A DNA stretch of 50,669 bases from JBDTVS01 sp040007095 (GTDB taxonomy: Bacteria; Acidobacteriota; Vicinamibacteria; Vicinamibacterales; CAVVIG01), in assembly GCA_040007095.1 (NCBI GenBank), contig JBDTVS010000134.1:1-50669 (forward strand), given 5' to 3'. Below are positions 1 to 11,154 of this stretch, in pieces. The notes beneath the pieces were generated by a model. It was given only the letters and a program-made list of their open reading frames with translations, was not told where the DNA came from and did not search any database. Numbering within the stretch: position 1 is the first letter of the stretch; each line of letters begins with the position of its first letter. The translations under genes and the position numbers were made by a program.

Positions 1-2672
<2,672 letters not shown>

Positions 2673-2676
2673 CGTG

Positions 2677-2681
2677 CTCCT
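2677..2681 (-). promoter_or_regulatory. Ribosome binding site of the FAAL gene
   Basis: AGGAG on the minus strand, four bases before the ATG at 2672. It overlaps the TGA stop of the upstream P-loop gene (TGAGGAGCACGATG), which fixes the start and suggests coupled translation. Confidence 0.7.
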
Positions 2682-3634
2682 CAGGCTCGAGACCAGGATG
2701 TTTCGGAGAGGATCTCGTTGACCATCCGGCTCTCGTACGCAAATCGGCGCGCGTGACCTTTCCTGTCGTAGCTGAAACGGATGTCGATCGGCAGGCTCTC
2801 CACGCAGAAGTGGCCGTCCGCGACTGGCAGCAGCCGCTGCGCCCGGGTCGCTGGCAGGTGCAGGTAGAGCCCCCGTGCGTCGGTCGTGACCAGGCCGGGC
2901 GCTCCCGTGGTGGTGCCGCGGTAGGGTCCGACGTGCCGCAACAGATCGGGCGGCCGAAGCTGGCGCGCGGCCACGGGGCGGATCCCGAGGAAGCTGGCCA
3001 TTTGACGTTCGTGGCGCGCCCACCGCGCGCCGCTGATGTCGATGGAGAGTCGTCTCATCGCGAACGTGGGGAATGCCGAGTCGATGATAGCCCGCTGACG
3101 GCGATAGAAATCGATCAGTCCCGCAAGACTGTGCACGCGGTGGGTGCGCCCATACAAAGACTGGCCGAGCCCCGCCGTCATCTCGGCGAGCCACGGCCTG
3201 CCGCGGACGGCTTCGAGGCGGCGAAACGCGGCGCGCAGGTCCGGCTGAAACAGATGGATGAGCGAGGGGGCGAGCCCGGCTGTTACCGAGTCGATTCGCC
3301 GCAGCAGCCGGCGAATCCGGGCCGCGGAAACGTTCATCGACAGCATCACGCCGACAGGGATTTGCAGGAAGGAGCCTTCGATGATGCGAACGCCCGGACC
3401 GCCCGACTGGCGGGCCACGGCCTCCCATCCCGCCAGCAGGCGATCTTCGAACGGGCCGGGGTGGAGCTGCAGCAATTCCTCGACCTCGCCGTACTCGAAG
3501 ATCGGGTGATGGGATTCGTGCTCGTGGAACCAGACCGCCGGGTGCCCCGCCCTGGCGAGGTTGAGCCACAGGTGCTGCGCGGCCGTCGATTTACCCGTCC
3601 CGGCGAAGCCGTCCACCAGAATCAGCGTCGGCAC
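2681..3634 (-). CDS. P-loop kinase-like protein
   Basis: 317-aa soluble protein with a Walker A motif GFAGTGKST about ten residues from the start, preceded by the hydrophobic strand PTLILVDG. This is the layout of small-molecule kinases of the thymidylate/uridine-kinase fold. No signal peptide or membrane segment is visible. I do not recognise the exact family or substrate. The GTG start at 3634 is chosen because AAGGGGAG lies five bases upstream and Walker A sits at the N-terminus as usual; the open frame continues upstream, but that stretch lies largely inside the DUF481 gene. The gene ends 8 bases before the FAAL start, so it probably shares a transcript with it. Inference: it could phosphorylate the product or a precursor, or act in self-protection. 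It could equally be a housekeeping-type ATPase. Confidence 0.75.
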   Translation of the reverse strand: MPTLILVDGFAGTGKSTAAQHLWLNLARAGHPAVWFHEHESHHPIFEYGEVEELLQLHPGPFEDRLLAGWEAVARQSGGPGVRIIEGSFLQIPVGVMLSMNVSAARIRRLLRRIDSVTAGLAPSLIHLFQPDLRAAFRRLEAVRGRPWLAEMTAGLGQSLYGRTHRVHSLAGLIDFYRRQRAIIDSAFPTFAMRRLSIDISGARWARHERQMASFLGIRPVAARQLRPPDLLRHVGPYRGTTTGAPGLVTTDARGLYLHLPATRAQRLLPVADGHFCVESLPIDIRFSYDRKGHARRFAYESRMVNEILSETSWSRA

Positions 3635-3639
3635 CGACG

Positions 3640-3647
3640 CTCCCCTT
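3640..3647 (-). promoter_or_regulatory. Ribosome binding site of the P-loop gene
   Basis: AAGGGGAG on the minus strand, five bases before GTG 3634. It decides the start: the in-frame open stretch further upstream overlaps the DUF481 gene. Confidence 0.65.
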
Positions 3648-3723
3648 CGGGAACGGGCGGATGGTTTGCGGCTCGCGACGGCCAACGGGATAGCGCTAGC
3701 GGCGCGGTGCCGCACTGGGTGTG

Positions 3724-4530
3724 TCAGAACTGGAACTTCAGTCCGGCGCTCAGCACCACGATGTAGTTGGGGAAGTCGTCCGGCACCACACTCTCGTAGT
3801 TGTACTGGAGCTCCAGCTGCAGGCCCAGCGCCTTCGTGAACATTCCCGACACCGACGCCAGCGACTCGGTCGAGTGATCGACGCCTGTGAAATTGTGTCG
3901 GAACCGAAACGAGTTCTCCACCGACCACACGTTGTTGAACTTGCCGGTAAACTTCTCGAAGAAGCCACCGGCCGACTGCCAGCCCTGGTCCTGAGCTCCG
4001 GTAAAGGTCAGATCCTCGTTGAACACCGACAGCCCGGGGACGAGCATGAGTTCGATGGTCTTTTTCTGATTGCGGAGGCGAAGGCCGTAGCCGAGCAGCT
4101 CCTCGTAGCGGGAATTGACCAGCATCAACCGATCCCGGAGGTACAGTGAGCGCACCATCGCCACGGTGTGCCTCGTGATGTCCTCATCGAGGCCGATGGC
4201 GAACGACGAACGGTCGGCCAGCAAACTCTCGTCGGGAAACGTGACGTTCTCGTACTGACGCCCGGCCTGGGCGACGAAGCTGCCCTCGTCGGAGAATGGC
4301 CGCTTCACACCGACGCTGAAATTGTAGCCGCGCTGAGACTGCACCCCCGCCGCGAGCGTGATGCCGAAGTTCACGGTCCCGTGCCACGCCAGGGGAGACG
4401 GCGCCGCCGCCGGCTGAGCCGGTTGCTGCGACGATCCGGCTGATGCGGGTACGGTGTCTTGAGCGTGCAGCAGGCCCGCGGACGCGCTGAGCATCGCGGT
4501 CGAAAGCCACGCGATGGTCGATCGGTTCAT
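3724..4530 (-). CDS. DUF481-like outer-membrane beta-barrel protein (left copy)
   Basis: 268-aa predicted exported protein. The signal peptide is MNRSTIAWLSTAMLSASAG followed by LLHAQ, with cleavage likely after HAQ. A Pro/Ala-rich linker follows, then alternating amphipathic strands rich in aromatic residues, ending in Phe (GLKFQF), as barrels inserted by the BAM machinery do. The pattern fits the DUF481/YdiY family of putative outer-membrane proteins; function is unknown. ATG 4530 is preferred over the in-frame ATG at 4548 because it gives a clean signal peptide. The gene is divergent from the DUF697 gene at 4712 and upstream of the P-loop and FAAL genes (89-base gap). It lacks the N-terminal domain seen in the longer right-hand DUF481 protein (48736-50055). 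A role in the envelope response to, or passage of, a lipopeptide is only a guess. Confidence 0.75.
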   Translation of the reverse strand: MNRSTIAWLSTAMLSASAGLLHAQDTVPASAGSSQQPAQPAAAPSPLAWHGTVNFGITLAAGVQSQRGYNFSVGVKRPFSDEGSFVAQAGRQYENVTFPDESLLADRSSFAIGLDEDITRHTVAMVRSLYLRDRLMLVNSRYEELLGYGLRLRNQKKTIELMLVPGLSVFNEDLTFTGAQDQGWQSAGGFFEKFTGKFNNVWSVENSFRFRHNFTGVDHSTESLASVSGMFTKALGLQLELQYNYESVVPDDFPNYIVVLSAGLKFQF

Positions 4531-4711
4531 GGTGCAGACCCCACGCATCAGCCGGAGCTGAATGTGACCGAACTGCCATGACGTGTCAACCCAGTCGCGC
4601 GTTTAGTGCGCAACCGACCAAATGCGGTGCCGGCAGCCAGCAGGCAAGAGAGTGTGAACCGGCGCGCAGCGTCGGCCCCGGTTCGTATTATTGTGTGGTC
4701 GGACACCAACC
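4531..4711. promoter_or_regulatory. Divergent intergenic region, DUF481/DUF697 (left)
   Basis: 181 bp between two divergent genes, so it should hold promoters for both. Visible: a 7-bp inverted repeat GAACCGG/CCGGTTC at 4656-4662 and 4678-4684 with a 15-base loop, and a TATTAT hexamer (4686-4691) just after it that could be a -10 box for the plus-strand gene. No matching -35 box is evident. Confidence 0.35.
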
Positions 4712-5152
4712 GTGAACGAGCAGGTCGAGAGCAAGGGGCGGCCCGGCGCCATGCGCATCGTGCACCGCTACGTCGGCGTCTCGGCGGTAGCCGGATTGAT
4801 TACCGTGCCGGCGCTCGACGTGGTGGCGCTTGGCAGCGTGCACGTGGCGCTGATCAAGGAACTGACCGACTACTACGGCGCCGAGTTTTCCGAACACACC
4901 GCGCGCAATATCCTGATCGCAATCATGGCCGGTCTCGTTCCTGGCGCCATCGGCTCCTCCTTCGGCCGCAAGCTGCTCAGCGCCCTGCCCTTCGTGGCCC
5001 ACGGCGCAGGTCTGCTGGTGATGTCGGGATTTTCGGCCGGCGTGTCGTACGCCCTTGGGAACATCTTCATTCGGCACTTCGAGGCCGGTGGCACGCTCGA
5101 CAGCTTCAACCCGGAGAATCTGCATCAGATCTTCAGCAGGCCGCCGGCATGA
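4712..5152 (+). CDS. DUF697-family membrane-associated protein (left copy)
   Basis: 146-aa protein (from GTG) with alternating hydrophobic helices. The DUF697 pattern is visible: a first segment GLITVPALDVVALGSVHVAL, then ELTDYYGAEFS (the family has a LxxxYGxxxS element), then Gly/Ala-rich helices and the closing NIFIRHFEAGGT. The family occurs alone or attached to GTPase domains; its biochemical role is unknown. It aligns without gaps over about 125 residues with the protein at 47934-48398, so the two are paralogues. The start is uncertain: TTG 4691, GTG 4712 or ATG 4751. GTG is chosen because it gives an N-terminus comparable to the paralogue and lies downstream of a possible -10 box. The TGA overlaps the ATG of the next gene (ATGA), suggesting coupled translation. 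Confidence 0.75.
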   Translation: MNEQVESKGRPGAMRIVHRYVGVSAVAGLITVPALDVVALGSVHVALIKELTDYYGAEFSEHTARNILIAIMAGLVPGAIGSSFGRKLLSALPFVAHGAGLLVMSGFSAGVSYALGNIFIRHFEAGGTLDSFNPENLHQIFSRPPA

Positions 5153-6882
5153 CGCGGCCGTCACCGGCACTCGTCCTCGGGGAGCGCACGGCCCGCCCCG
5201 CCTTTCTCCTGGTATGTCTCGGCGCGATCGGCGGACGCGGCGGTGATCGTCGTTCGGTGTCGGTCCTTGGTCAGCGTGTCGGGGTCATCGGTCGCCCGCT
5301 GGCGCTGACCATCGTCGCGCTGTCGATCGCCGCCGCCACCGCGTGCAGTGTGCGCACCAGCCCGCCGCCGGGACCGGCCCTTGACGACCACGTCAGCACC
5401 CACATCAAGCAGTTCGACGCGGACGACGACCCGATCGACGACCCTGGCAGTCCCGGCGAGGTTCACGCCATCCAATACGCGAAGCGCTACTTTGAATCGC
5501 TCGGTCTGTCCACGACCATCCAGTCGCTACCGCTCGTGCAAATGAGGCCGCTGACCGCGTCGCTGCAGTTGCTGGGCCCCAACGGCGGGGGCATTACGGC
5601 GGACGCGACTGGCGACAACGTCCTCGTGTGGTCGGGACAGCCGCTGCCACAAATCACCATCAACGCGGATCTCGTGTTCGCCGGCTATGGCATCGTCTCG
5701 CCGGAATACAGTCGAAACGACTTCAAGGACGTCGACGTCACCGGCAAGATCGTCGTGCTGCTGGAAGGTTCGCCGCGCACCGGCGATCACGACCAACTCG
5801 GCGCCCTGGGCGAAACCTATTACGGCCGGCGATTCTACAAGTTCGCCGAGGGGGCGCGGCGCGGCGCCGCCGGCGTGCTGCTCATCCACGGCGACCTGGA
5901 GTCGTGGGCGGAATTACAGCAGGACGCCAGTGGCAACATTACCGGCATCGAGACCGATGGCAGCGTGCCCAAGGCCAGGATCGAGGGCTGGCTGTCGAGG
6001 CCGGCGACCGAGCAATTGTTCGGGCGCACCGGGCTCGACTTCAAGAAGCTGTACGCGGAGGCGCAGGAACTGGCGTTCCAGCCGACCGCGATCCCCGGCG
6101 TCCGTGCGGTGATCGACTTGACCAACGCTGTCGAACGAGTGACCTCGCAGCAGGTGGTCGCCGTGCTGCCCGGGCAGACGTCGGAGTACGTGTTGGTGGC
6201 GGCTCGTTGGAACCGTCTCGATCCGATGGCATGGGCGCGCACGTTTTCCGCCCCGGGACCGCGCAAACCCAAGCCGGGTCTGGCAGTCGCTCCGGTCGTG
6301 CCCGACGATGGATCCGGGGCAGCCGTGATCATGGAGGCGGCAGCCAGGCTCTCGCGCTCGGGCCATCGACCACTGCGCGGCGTCGTGTTCATGGTGGCGA
6401 CCGCCTTGAAGCCTGGCATCCTCGGAGCGGAGTACTACATCGACCATCCGGTGATGCCACTGAGCCAGCTCCTGGCGTTCATCTTCATGGATAGCGGCGA
6501 CCCGGGGGGCACGAGCAAGCGGATCGGAAAAATCGGGATTGGCTCGGCCCCGGTGCTGTCCACGGTGGCGCGGGCGGCGGCGATCGCCCAGGGCCGGCTG
6601 ATCCAGCTCGACCAGAATCAGGACAAGGCTTTTTACTATACCTACAGCCAGACGGCGTTCGCTCGCCACGCCATCCCCACGATTTACCTGACGACGCGGC
6701 CTGAAGACCATCGCCCCCGCCGCAGGCCGATCAGCCCGTCGGACCCACTGCCCGGTCCCGCTGTCGATCAGACTCCCAGACCGGCCATGGACGCTGCGCT
6801 CATCGCCGATATCGCGACTCGGGTGGCGGAGGCGACGAACTGGCCGCGGCGGAAAGACCCCACGGTTGCGGCGACGCGTTGA
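5149..6882 (+). CDS. M28-peptidase-like lipoprotein with lost metal ligands
   Basis: 577 aa. Residues resemble a secreted M28-family (Zn aminopeptidase-type) protein with a PA domain (YGIVSPEYSRNDFKDVDV to AAGVLLIHGD). A hydrophobic segment ends in ATAC (Cys66), a plausible lipobox. A later GTG at 5257 would give a more normal 30-residue lipoprotein signal; ATG 5149 is listed because of its ATGA overlap with the upstream gene. The fold elements are recognisable (DDGSG at 386-390, GILGAEYYI, HAIPTIYLTT), but key M28 residues are replaced. The first His is Arg (AARWN, Arg353), the catalytic Glu-Glu is Leu-Lys (420-421), and the late DHxxF motif reads SQTAF. It is therefore probably not an active peptidase and may bind rather than cleave. 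The last 83 bases overlap the halogenase gene on the other strand. Confidence 0.75.
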   Translation: MTRPSPALVLGERTARPAFLLVCLGAIGGRGGDRRSVSVLGQRVGVIGRPLALTIVALSIAAATACSVRTSPPPGPALDDHVSTHIKQFDADDDPIDDPGSPGEVHAIQYAKRYFESLGLSTTIQSLPLVQMRPLTASLQLLGPNGGGITADATGDNVLVWSGQPLPQITINADLVFAGYGIVSPEYSRNDFKDVDVTGKIVVLLEGSPRTGDHDQLGALGETYYGRRFYKFAEGARRGAAGVLLIHGDLESWAELQQDASGNITGIETDGSVPKARIEGWLSRPATEQLFGRTGLDFKKLYAEAQELAFQPTAIPGVRAVIDLTNAVERVTSQQVVAVLPGQTSEYVLVAARWNRLDPMAWARTFSAPGPRKPKPGLAVAPVVPDDGSGAAVIMEAAARLSRSGHRPLRGVVFMVATALKPGILGAEYYIDHPVMPLSQLLAFIFMDSGDPGGTSKRIGKIGIGSAPVLSTVARAAAIAQGRLIQLDQNQDKAFYYTYSQTAFARHAIPTIYLTTRPEDHRPRRRPISPSDPLPGPAVDQTPRPAMDAALIADIATRVAEATNWPRRKDPTVAATR

Positions 6883-8608
6883 CCGACCTGGATGCCCTCG
6901 GCTTGAACAAGCCCGCGATTTCCAATTGGTGGCGGCGATAGTCGCGCGGCGCGGTCTTGGGTGAGAACAATCCATCGCGCTCCCAGCGGTCAGGATCGAG
7001 GCCGATCGCTTCGGTGTTGATCCAGCGAACATCCGCCAACCGCTGATGATGGTGCGGCAGCACGTCGCGCACGGCGAGAAAGAAGATGATGTGCGCGAGC
7101 TCCTCGATCCGGTCGACCGCTTCGCGCACGTTGTTGAGTAGCTTCCGAAAGTCGTCGCTCTTCGGTGGCAGGTTCCGCAGGTGCAGGTGCTTGAGCGTCG
7201 GCAGGTCTTCGATGTAATCGATGAACTCGAACGTATAGCCGGTGGTGTCGGTCCGCTGCCCCCAGTCTTCGAACAGCTTCATGATTCGCGCCTGGGTCAC
7301 CACGGTGCGCGAGATGACACCGCTCATGATCTTGGTGAGCGTGGGATCCAGGTAGACCTCGTGGTAGAACTGCGGGTCGGTGGTCGTCCACCCGATGTAG
7401 TAGTCCCAGATCGTCTTGAGGGCCATGATCGGCCCGATGTGGTGATTGGGGTAACCGCGCTGAATCGTGTCGGTCAGGAAATCGTTGAGGGTCAGGAGAT
7501 ACCGGTTCGCGTGATCGACGTAATCCTCGGTCAACCGTCCTTCCCGATCCATCGCCATCATCGTGCAGATGAACCCGTTGGCGAATCCGATCATGTTCGA
7601 GCCGACGGAGTAGTACGGATCCGCAAAAAATCCGGACACGCCGGTGCACGCCCAGCGATCGCTCGAGAACACCTGCGTCGAAGTGTGGCTGTAGCGTTTG
7701 AGCTTGAGGAAGTCGAGCACCTCGCGGCCGGCCATGGCTTGCCACACCAGCGGCTCGTAGCGGCGGAGCCACTCGAGCGCCTGCTCGTACGAGAGACCGT
7801 AGCTGTTGAGCGGATGGATCGCTTCGGCGGTGACGATGCCGACGCTGGTATGGTCCGGCCACAGCGGGATCAGCCACACCCAGTAGCCTTTGCCCATCAT
7901 GTGGGTGGTGGACTGCCAGCGATCGTCCTCGACGCGGTCGTGCCAGCGGCGGTTCGACGCCGGCACGAAATCGTTCACGCTGGCCCGGCCGCGAACGCGC
8001 CACCACGCGGAGCTGCACGGCCCGCGCCAGCCGCGATCCAGCTTGAGCTTGTGCTGCAGGTAGCGGCGACGCCCCATCGCATCCACCACCCAGCGGCCGC
8101 GCGCCCGCCGCGCCGTGCCGTCCGGTTCGGTGAACGTGACGTCGTGTGGCCTGCCGGCGGCAATCTCGATGTCGTTGACGCGCACACCTTCACGCAGATC
8201 GCAGCCGGCGGCGACCACGAGATCGCGCAGGTGCTGTTCGAGCTTGCCGCGATCGAGCTGATACGACTTGGCCGGCAGGAAGCGGCGCACGCCGTACTCG
8301 GGGCGCTCGGCGAACGGGCCGTCGCTGCCATAGAAGTAGCGCAGCCCGAGCTTCTCGCAGTGCTCGGCTTCCAGGTAGTCGCGCAGCGCCAGCGTGTGAT
8401 GGTAGTAGTACGCCCCCGTTTCGATGGTCGACTCGCCGACTTTGAACGCGGCCACCGGCAATGGCCGCGCCAGCGCGTCGAGCACGAGCACGGAGATATC
8501 CTCGCCACGCAGGGCGAGCTGCCGCGCCAGCCCGAGGCCGGCAATGCCGCCGCCGCAGATGATCAAGTCGTACAACGGCACGCCGCCGGCGTCAGTTGCC
8601 GGGCGCAT
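6800..8608 (-). CDS. FAD-dependent halogenase
   Basis: 602-aa flavin-dependent halogenase. It would use reduced FAD, O2 and chloride or bromide to halogenate an electron-rich, usually aromatic, group, either on a carrier-bound substrate or on the finished peptide. Seen: FAD-binding CGGGIAGLGLA at about 18-28, the KVGEST segment with the Lys expected for halogenases, the WxWxIP signature (WVWLIP, 243-248) and the FxxPxxSxG motif (FADPYYSVG, 328-336). Together these separate it from plain monooxygenases. The start ATG lies inside the end of the upstream NRPS gene (17-base overlap), so it belongs to that operon. The Ser/Pro-rich C-terminal tail (last ~28 residues) is encoded within the convergent overlap with the M28-like gene and may be a recent extension. 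The substrate is unknown; an aromatic residue of the peptide is plausible. Confidence 0.92.
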   Translation of the reverse strand: MRPATDAGGVPLYDLIICGGGIAGLGLARQLALRGEDISVLVLDALARPLPVAAFKVGESTIETGAYYYHHTLALRDYLEAEHCEKLGLRYFYGSDGPFAERPEYGVRRFLPAKSYQLDRGKLEQHLRDLVVAAGCDLREGVRVNDIEIAAGRPHDVTFTEPDGTARRARGRWVVDAMGRRRYLQHKLKLDRGWRGPCSSAWWRVRGRASVNDFVPASNRRWHDRVEDDRWQSTTHMMGKGYWVWLIPLWPDHTSVGIVTAEAIHPLNSYGLSYEQALEWLRRYEPLVWQAMAGREVLDFLKLKRYSHTSTQVFSSDRWACTGVSGFFADPYYSVGSNMIGFANGFICTMMAMDREGRLTEDYVDHANRYLLTLNDFLTDTIQRGYPNHHIGPIMALKTIWDYYIGWTTTDPQFYHEVYLDPTLTKIMSGVISRTVVTQARIMKLFEDWGQRTDTTGYTFEFIDYIEDLPTLKHLHLRNLPPKSDDFRKLLNNVREAVDRIEELAHIIFFLAVRDVLPHHHQRLADVRWINTEAIGLDPDRWERDGLFSPKTAPRDYRRHQLEIAGLFKPRASRSVNASPQPWGLSAAASSSPPPPESRYRR

Positions 8609-11132
8609 GTCCTACTCTGTCCCTGCACAACCGATCGGCCAGCTCACGGACCGTCGGATAGCTGTAGATATCGAGCAGCTCCACGCCGAGCGAGAGCTCA
8701 CCGCGAATCCGCGCGGTCAGCTCCATCACCCGCAGCGAGTTGCCGCCCATCGCGAAGAAATTGTCGTCGAGCGCGACGTGCCCGTGTTTCAACACCTCGG
8801 CCCACAGCCCGACGAGCGTCGCCTGGAACGGCGAGAGCGCCACGCCCGCCGTGTCCCCTGGCGTATTGCCGTCGTCGATCAGCGCCAGCGCGGCGCGATC
8901 GACCTTGCCGTTGAGATTCAACGGCAGCCGCGGCATCACGGTGAGCACGTCCGGCATCATGTAGGCCGGCAGTTGCTGTCCGATGTGCTCGCGCAGATGG
9001 GCAGGCGTCAGCCCGCCGCCGCCCTCCACGTAGGCGGCCAGGTAGTGCGCACCACCTGCGTCCGCCTTGCAGATCACGGCCGCGTTGTCGACGCCGCGCC
9101 GGCGGCACAGCGCCAGCTCGACGTGATCAAGCTCGATGCGGAACCCTCTGATCTTCACCTGGCGGTCGAAGCGTCCCAGGAATTCCAGCGTCCCGTCCAC
9201 ACGCCAGCAGGCGCGGTCTCCGGTCTTGTAGAGCCGGCCGTCCCAGACATCAGGAACTGGACTGGGCACGAAGCGCTCAGCGGTCAGCGCCTCCTGATTC
9301 AGATAGCCGCGGGCGAGCCCGGCGCCGCCGAGGTAGATTTCCCCGGGCACACCGATCGGCGACAGCCGCCCGGCGGCGTCGAGGATCACGACCGCCACGT
9401 TCGCGATCGGCCGCCCGATCGGCACCGTCGGCTCCGTCCGAGCCATCGTATCGAGCCGGCATGCCGTCGAGCAGACCGCGTTTTCGGTCGGCCCGTACTC
9501 GTTGTAGAGCGCGACGCCGGGCAGCCACTCGAGGTGCGCGGCGACCAGATCGGACGTGGCGATCTCGCCCGCGAGCGTGACCCATCGCAGTGAGGGCAGG
9601 GCGCCAGCCAGCTCCGCCACGAGCAGCTTGTAGTAGCTGGGCGTGACGATGCAGCTCGTGACGCGTCGCGCCGCCGATAACTCGATCAGGCGCCGCGCGT
9701 CGAGACGCAGATCGTCGTCCGGAACAATCAGCATGCCGCCGACCGTGAGCACGCAGAAGATGTCCACGACCGAGCTGTCGAACGCGAACGAGGGCAGCTG
9801 GAGGTTGACGTCCGACGCGCCGATCCCGTAGAACGCGTTGCGCCACAGGATGGTGTTCACGACGGCGCGGTGCTGCACCGCGACGCCTTTGGGCCGGCCG
9901 GTCGATCCCGACGTGTAGATGACATAGGCCAGGTCGGTGCCGGCCGCCGGCCACGCCGAATCGGTGGCGTCTGACGATCCGCGGAGCTCGATGTCGATGA
10001 CCAGCAACGATCCGGCGAAGCGCGCCGCCGCGGCAATCGACTCCGAATCGACGATCAGCACCGCGATGCCGGCGTTCTCGATCATGTAGCGCACGGTTTC
10101 CCACGGGTGGTGCGGGTCGATCGGCACGTACGCGGCGCCCGCCTTCATCACGCCGTAGAGCGCGACGATGGTCTTCTCCGAGCGATCCATCATCACGCCG
10201 ACGCAGTCGCCGTGGCTGACCGCGAACTCGGCCGCGAGCACCGCGGCGAGGCGATTGGCCTGCGCGTCGAGCGCGAGGTAGGAGAGCTCGACATCGCGAT
10301 GGACGATCGCCGTCCGGTCGGGCGTGCGGGCCGCCTGCGCCGCGACCAGCCCGTGCAGCGTCAGCCCTTCGGGAACGGCGACCCGCGTGTCGTTGAAGCG
10401 GTGGGCGATCTGCCGGCGCTCCTCGGCGGACAGCAACTCGAAGTCGCGCAGCGGGGCGCGGCCGGCCGAGGCGAGCCACTCAATCGCCCTCGCGATGTGC
10501 GCGGTGAGCTGTGGCAGGAGTGGCGGCGCGCACGCCGCGCCGGTGGCGCGCACCTCGACGCGCAACGCCGGTCCAAGCCCCTCCACACGCACGGTTACGC
10601 CGCCACGCTCGAGCCCGGGCGCCTGCGGCGCGGTCGGTCCGACGGCATACACAAGCTGTAACAGGTCGCGTTCCTGCTGCGCCGCGCTCACGCCGAGCCC
10701 GGCTGCGACGCGGTCGAGCGCGCAGGGTTGGTGGCGCCGCGCTTGCTCAATCTCCGTGCGGACACTGTCGAGCAGCGCGCCGGCTTCCTGCTGTTCGTCC
10801 ATCGCGGACGCCGCGAAGAACACCAGCGCCGGACGCTCCTGCCCCGGCAAGGCGACGACCAACGGCTCCCCGCCGTTGTAGCGGCTCGCGACGAGCACGA
10901 ACGCCGCCAGTCCGACGACTTCCGTAGACACCGCACAGGCAGCCGGTTCCGGATACGCCACGTGAACGGCGACGGCGCCGTCATCCTCCGAAGCGAGCGC
11001 GTTGGGAAGAAACCGGGGACTCTGCCGGAACGGTCTGAGTTTTTCGATCCAGTAGGCGATTGCGGTGTCGGTCCGGACGGGGCCGGTCGAGCCGTTGGGC
11101 CGCGAGGGCCCGGCCCTCTCAGGAAATGTCAA
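8592..11132 (-). CDS. NRPS: half-C / A / T, stand-alone
   Basis: 846-aa NRPS protein. Domains: a degenerate half-condensation region (about 1-235) with no HHxxxDG; an adenylation domain (about 255-745) with core YTSGSTGRPKG and YNEYGPTEN; and a carrier domain with GGNSL (Ser799). There is no complete C, E or TE domain. By alignment to GrsA the pocket reads D-S-V-I-T-A-E-V-C-K, which I cannot assign. Because no other protein in the window begins with a C domain that could follow it, it does not fit in line. The most economical role is to activate an amino acid for the A-less module of the 36518-46657 protein. The start is the only in-frame candidate, a TTG 22 bases after the upstream stop, without a clear Shine-Dalgarno; translation is probably coupled. 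Its end overlaps the halogenase start. Confidence 0.9.
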   Translation of the reverse strand: MTFPERAGPSRPNGSTGPVRTDTAIAYWIEKLRPFRQSPRFLPNALASEDDGAVAVHVAYPEPAACAVSTEVVGLAAFVLVASRYNGGEPLVVALPGQERPALVFFAASAMDEQQEAGALLDSVRTEIEQARRHQPCALDRVAAGLGVSAAQQERDLLQLVYAVGPTAPQAPGLERGGVTVRVEGLGPALRVEVRATGAACAPPLLPQLTAHIARAIEWLASAGRAPLRDFELLSAEERRQIAHRFNDTRVAVPEGLTLHGLVAAQAARTPDRTAIVHRDVELSYLALDAQANRLAAVLAAEFAVSHGDCVGVMMDRSEKTIVALYGVMKAGAAYVPIDPHHPWETVRYMIENAGIAVLIVDSESIAAAARFAGSLLVIDIELRGSSDATDSAWPAAGTDLAYVIYTSGSTGRPKGVAVQHRAVVNTILWRNAFYGIGASDVNLQLPSFAFDSSVVDIFCVLTVGGMLIVPDDDLRLDARRLIELSAARRVTSCIVTPSYYKLLVAELAGALPSLRWVTLAGEIATSDLVAAHLEWLPGVALYNEYGPTENAVCSTACRLDTMARTEPTVPIGRPIANVAVVILDAAGRLSPIGVPGEIYLGGAGLARGYLNQEALTAERFVPSPVPDVWDGRLYKTGDRACWRVDGTLEFLGRFDRQVKIRGFRIELDHVELALCRRRGVDNAAVICKADAGGAHYLAAYVEGGGGLTPAHLREHIGQQLPAYMMPDVLTVMPRLPLNLNGKVDRAALALIDDGNTPGDTAGVALSPFQATLVGLWAEVLKHGHVALDDNFFAMGGNSLRVMELTARIRGELSLGVELLDIYSYPTVRELADRLCRDRVGHAPGN

Positions 11133-11154
11133 CGTGGTGCAACGAGCCGAAATG

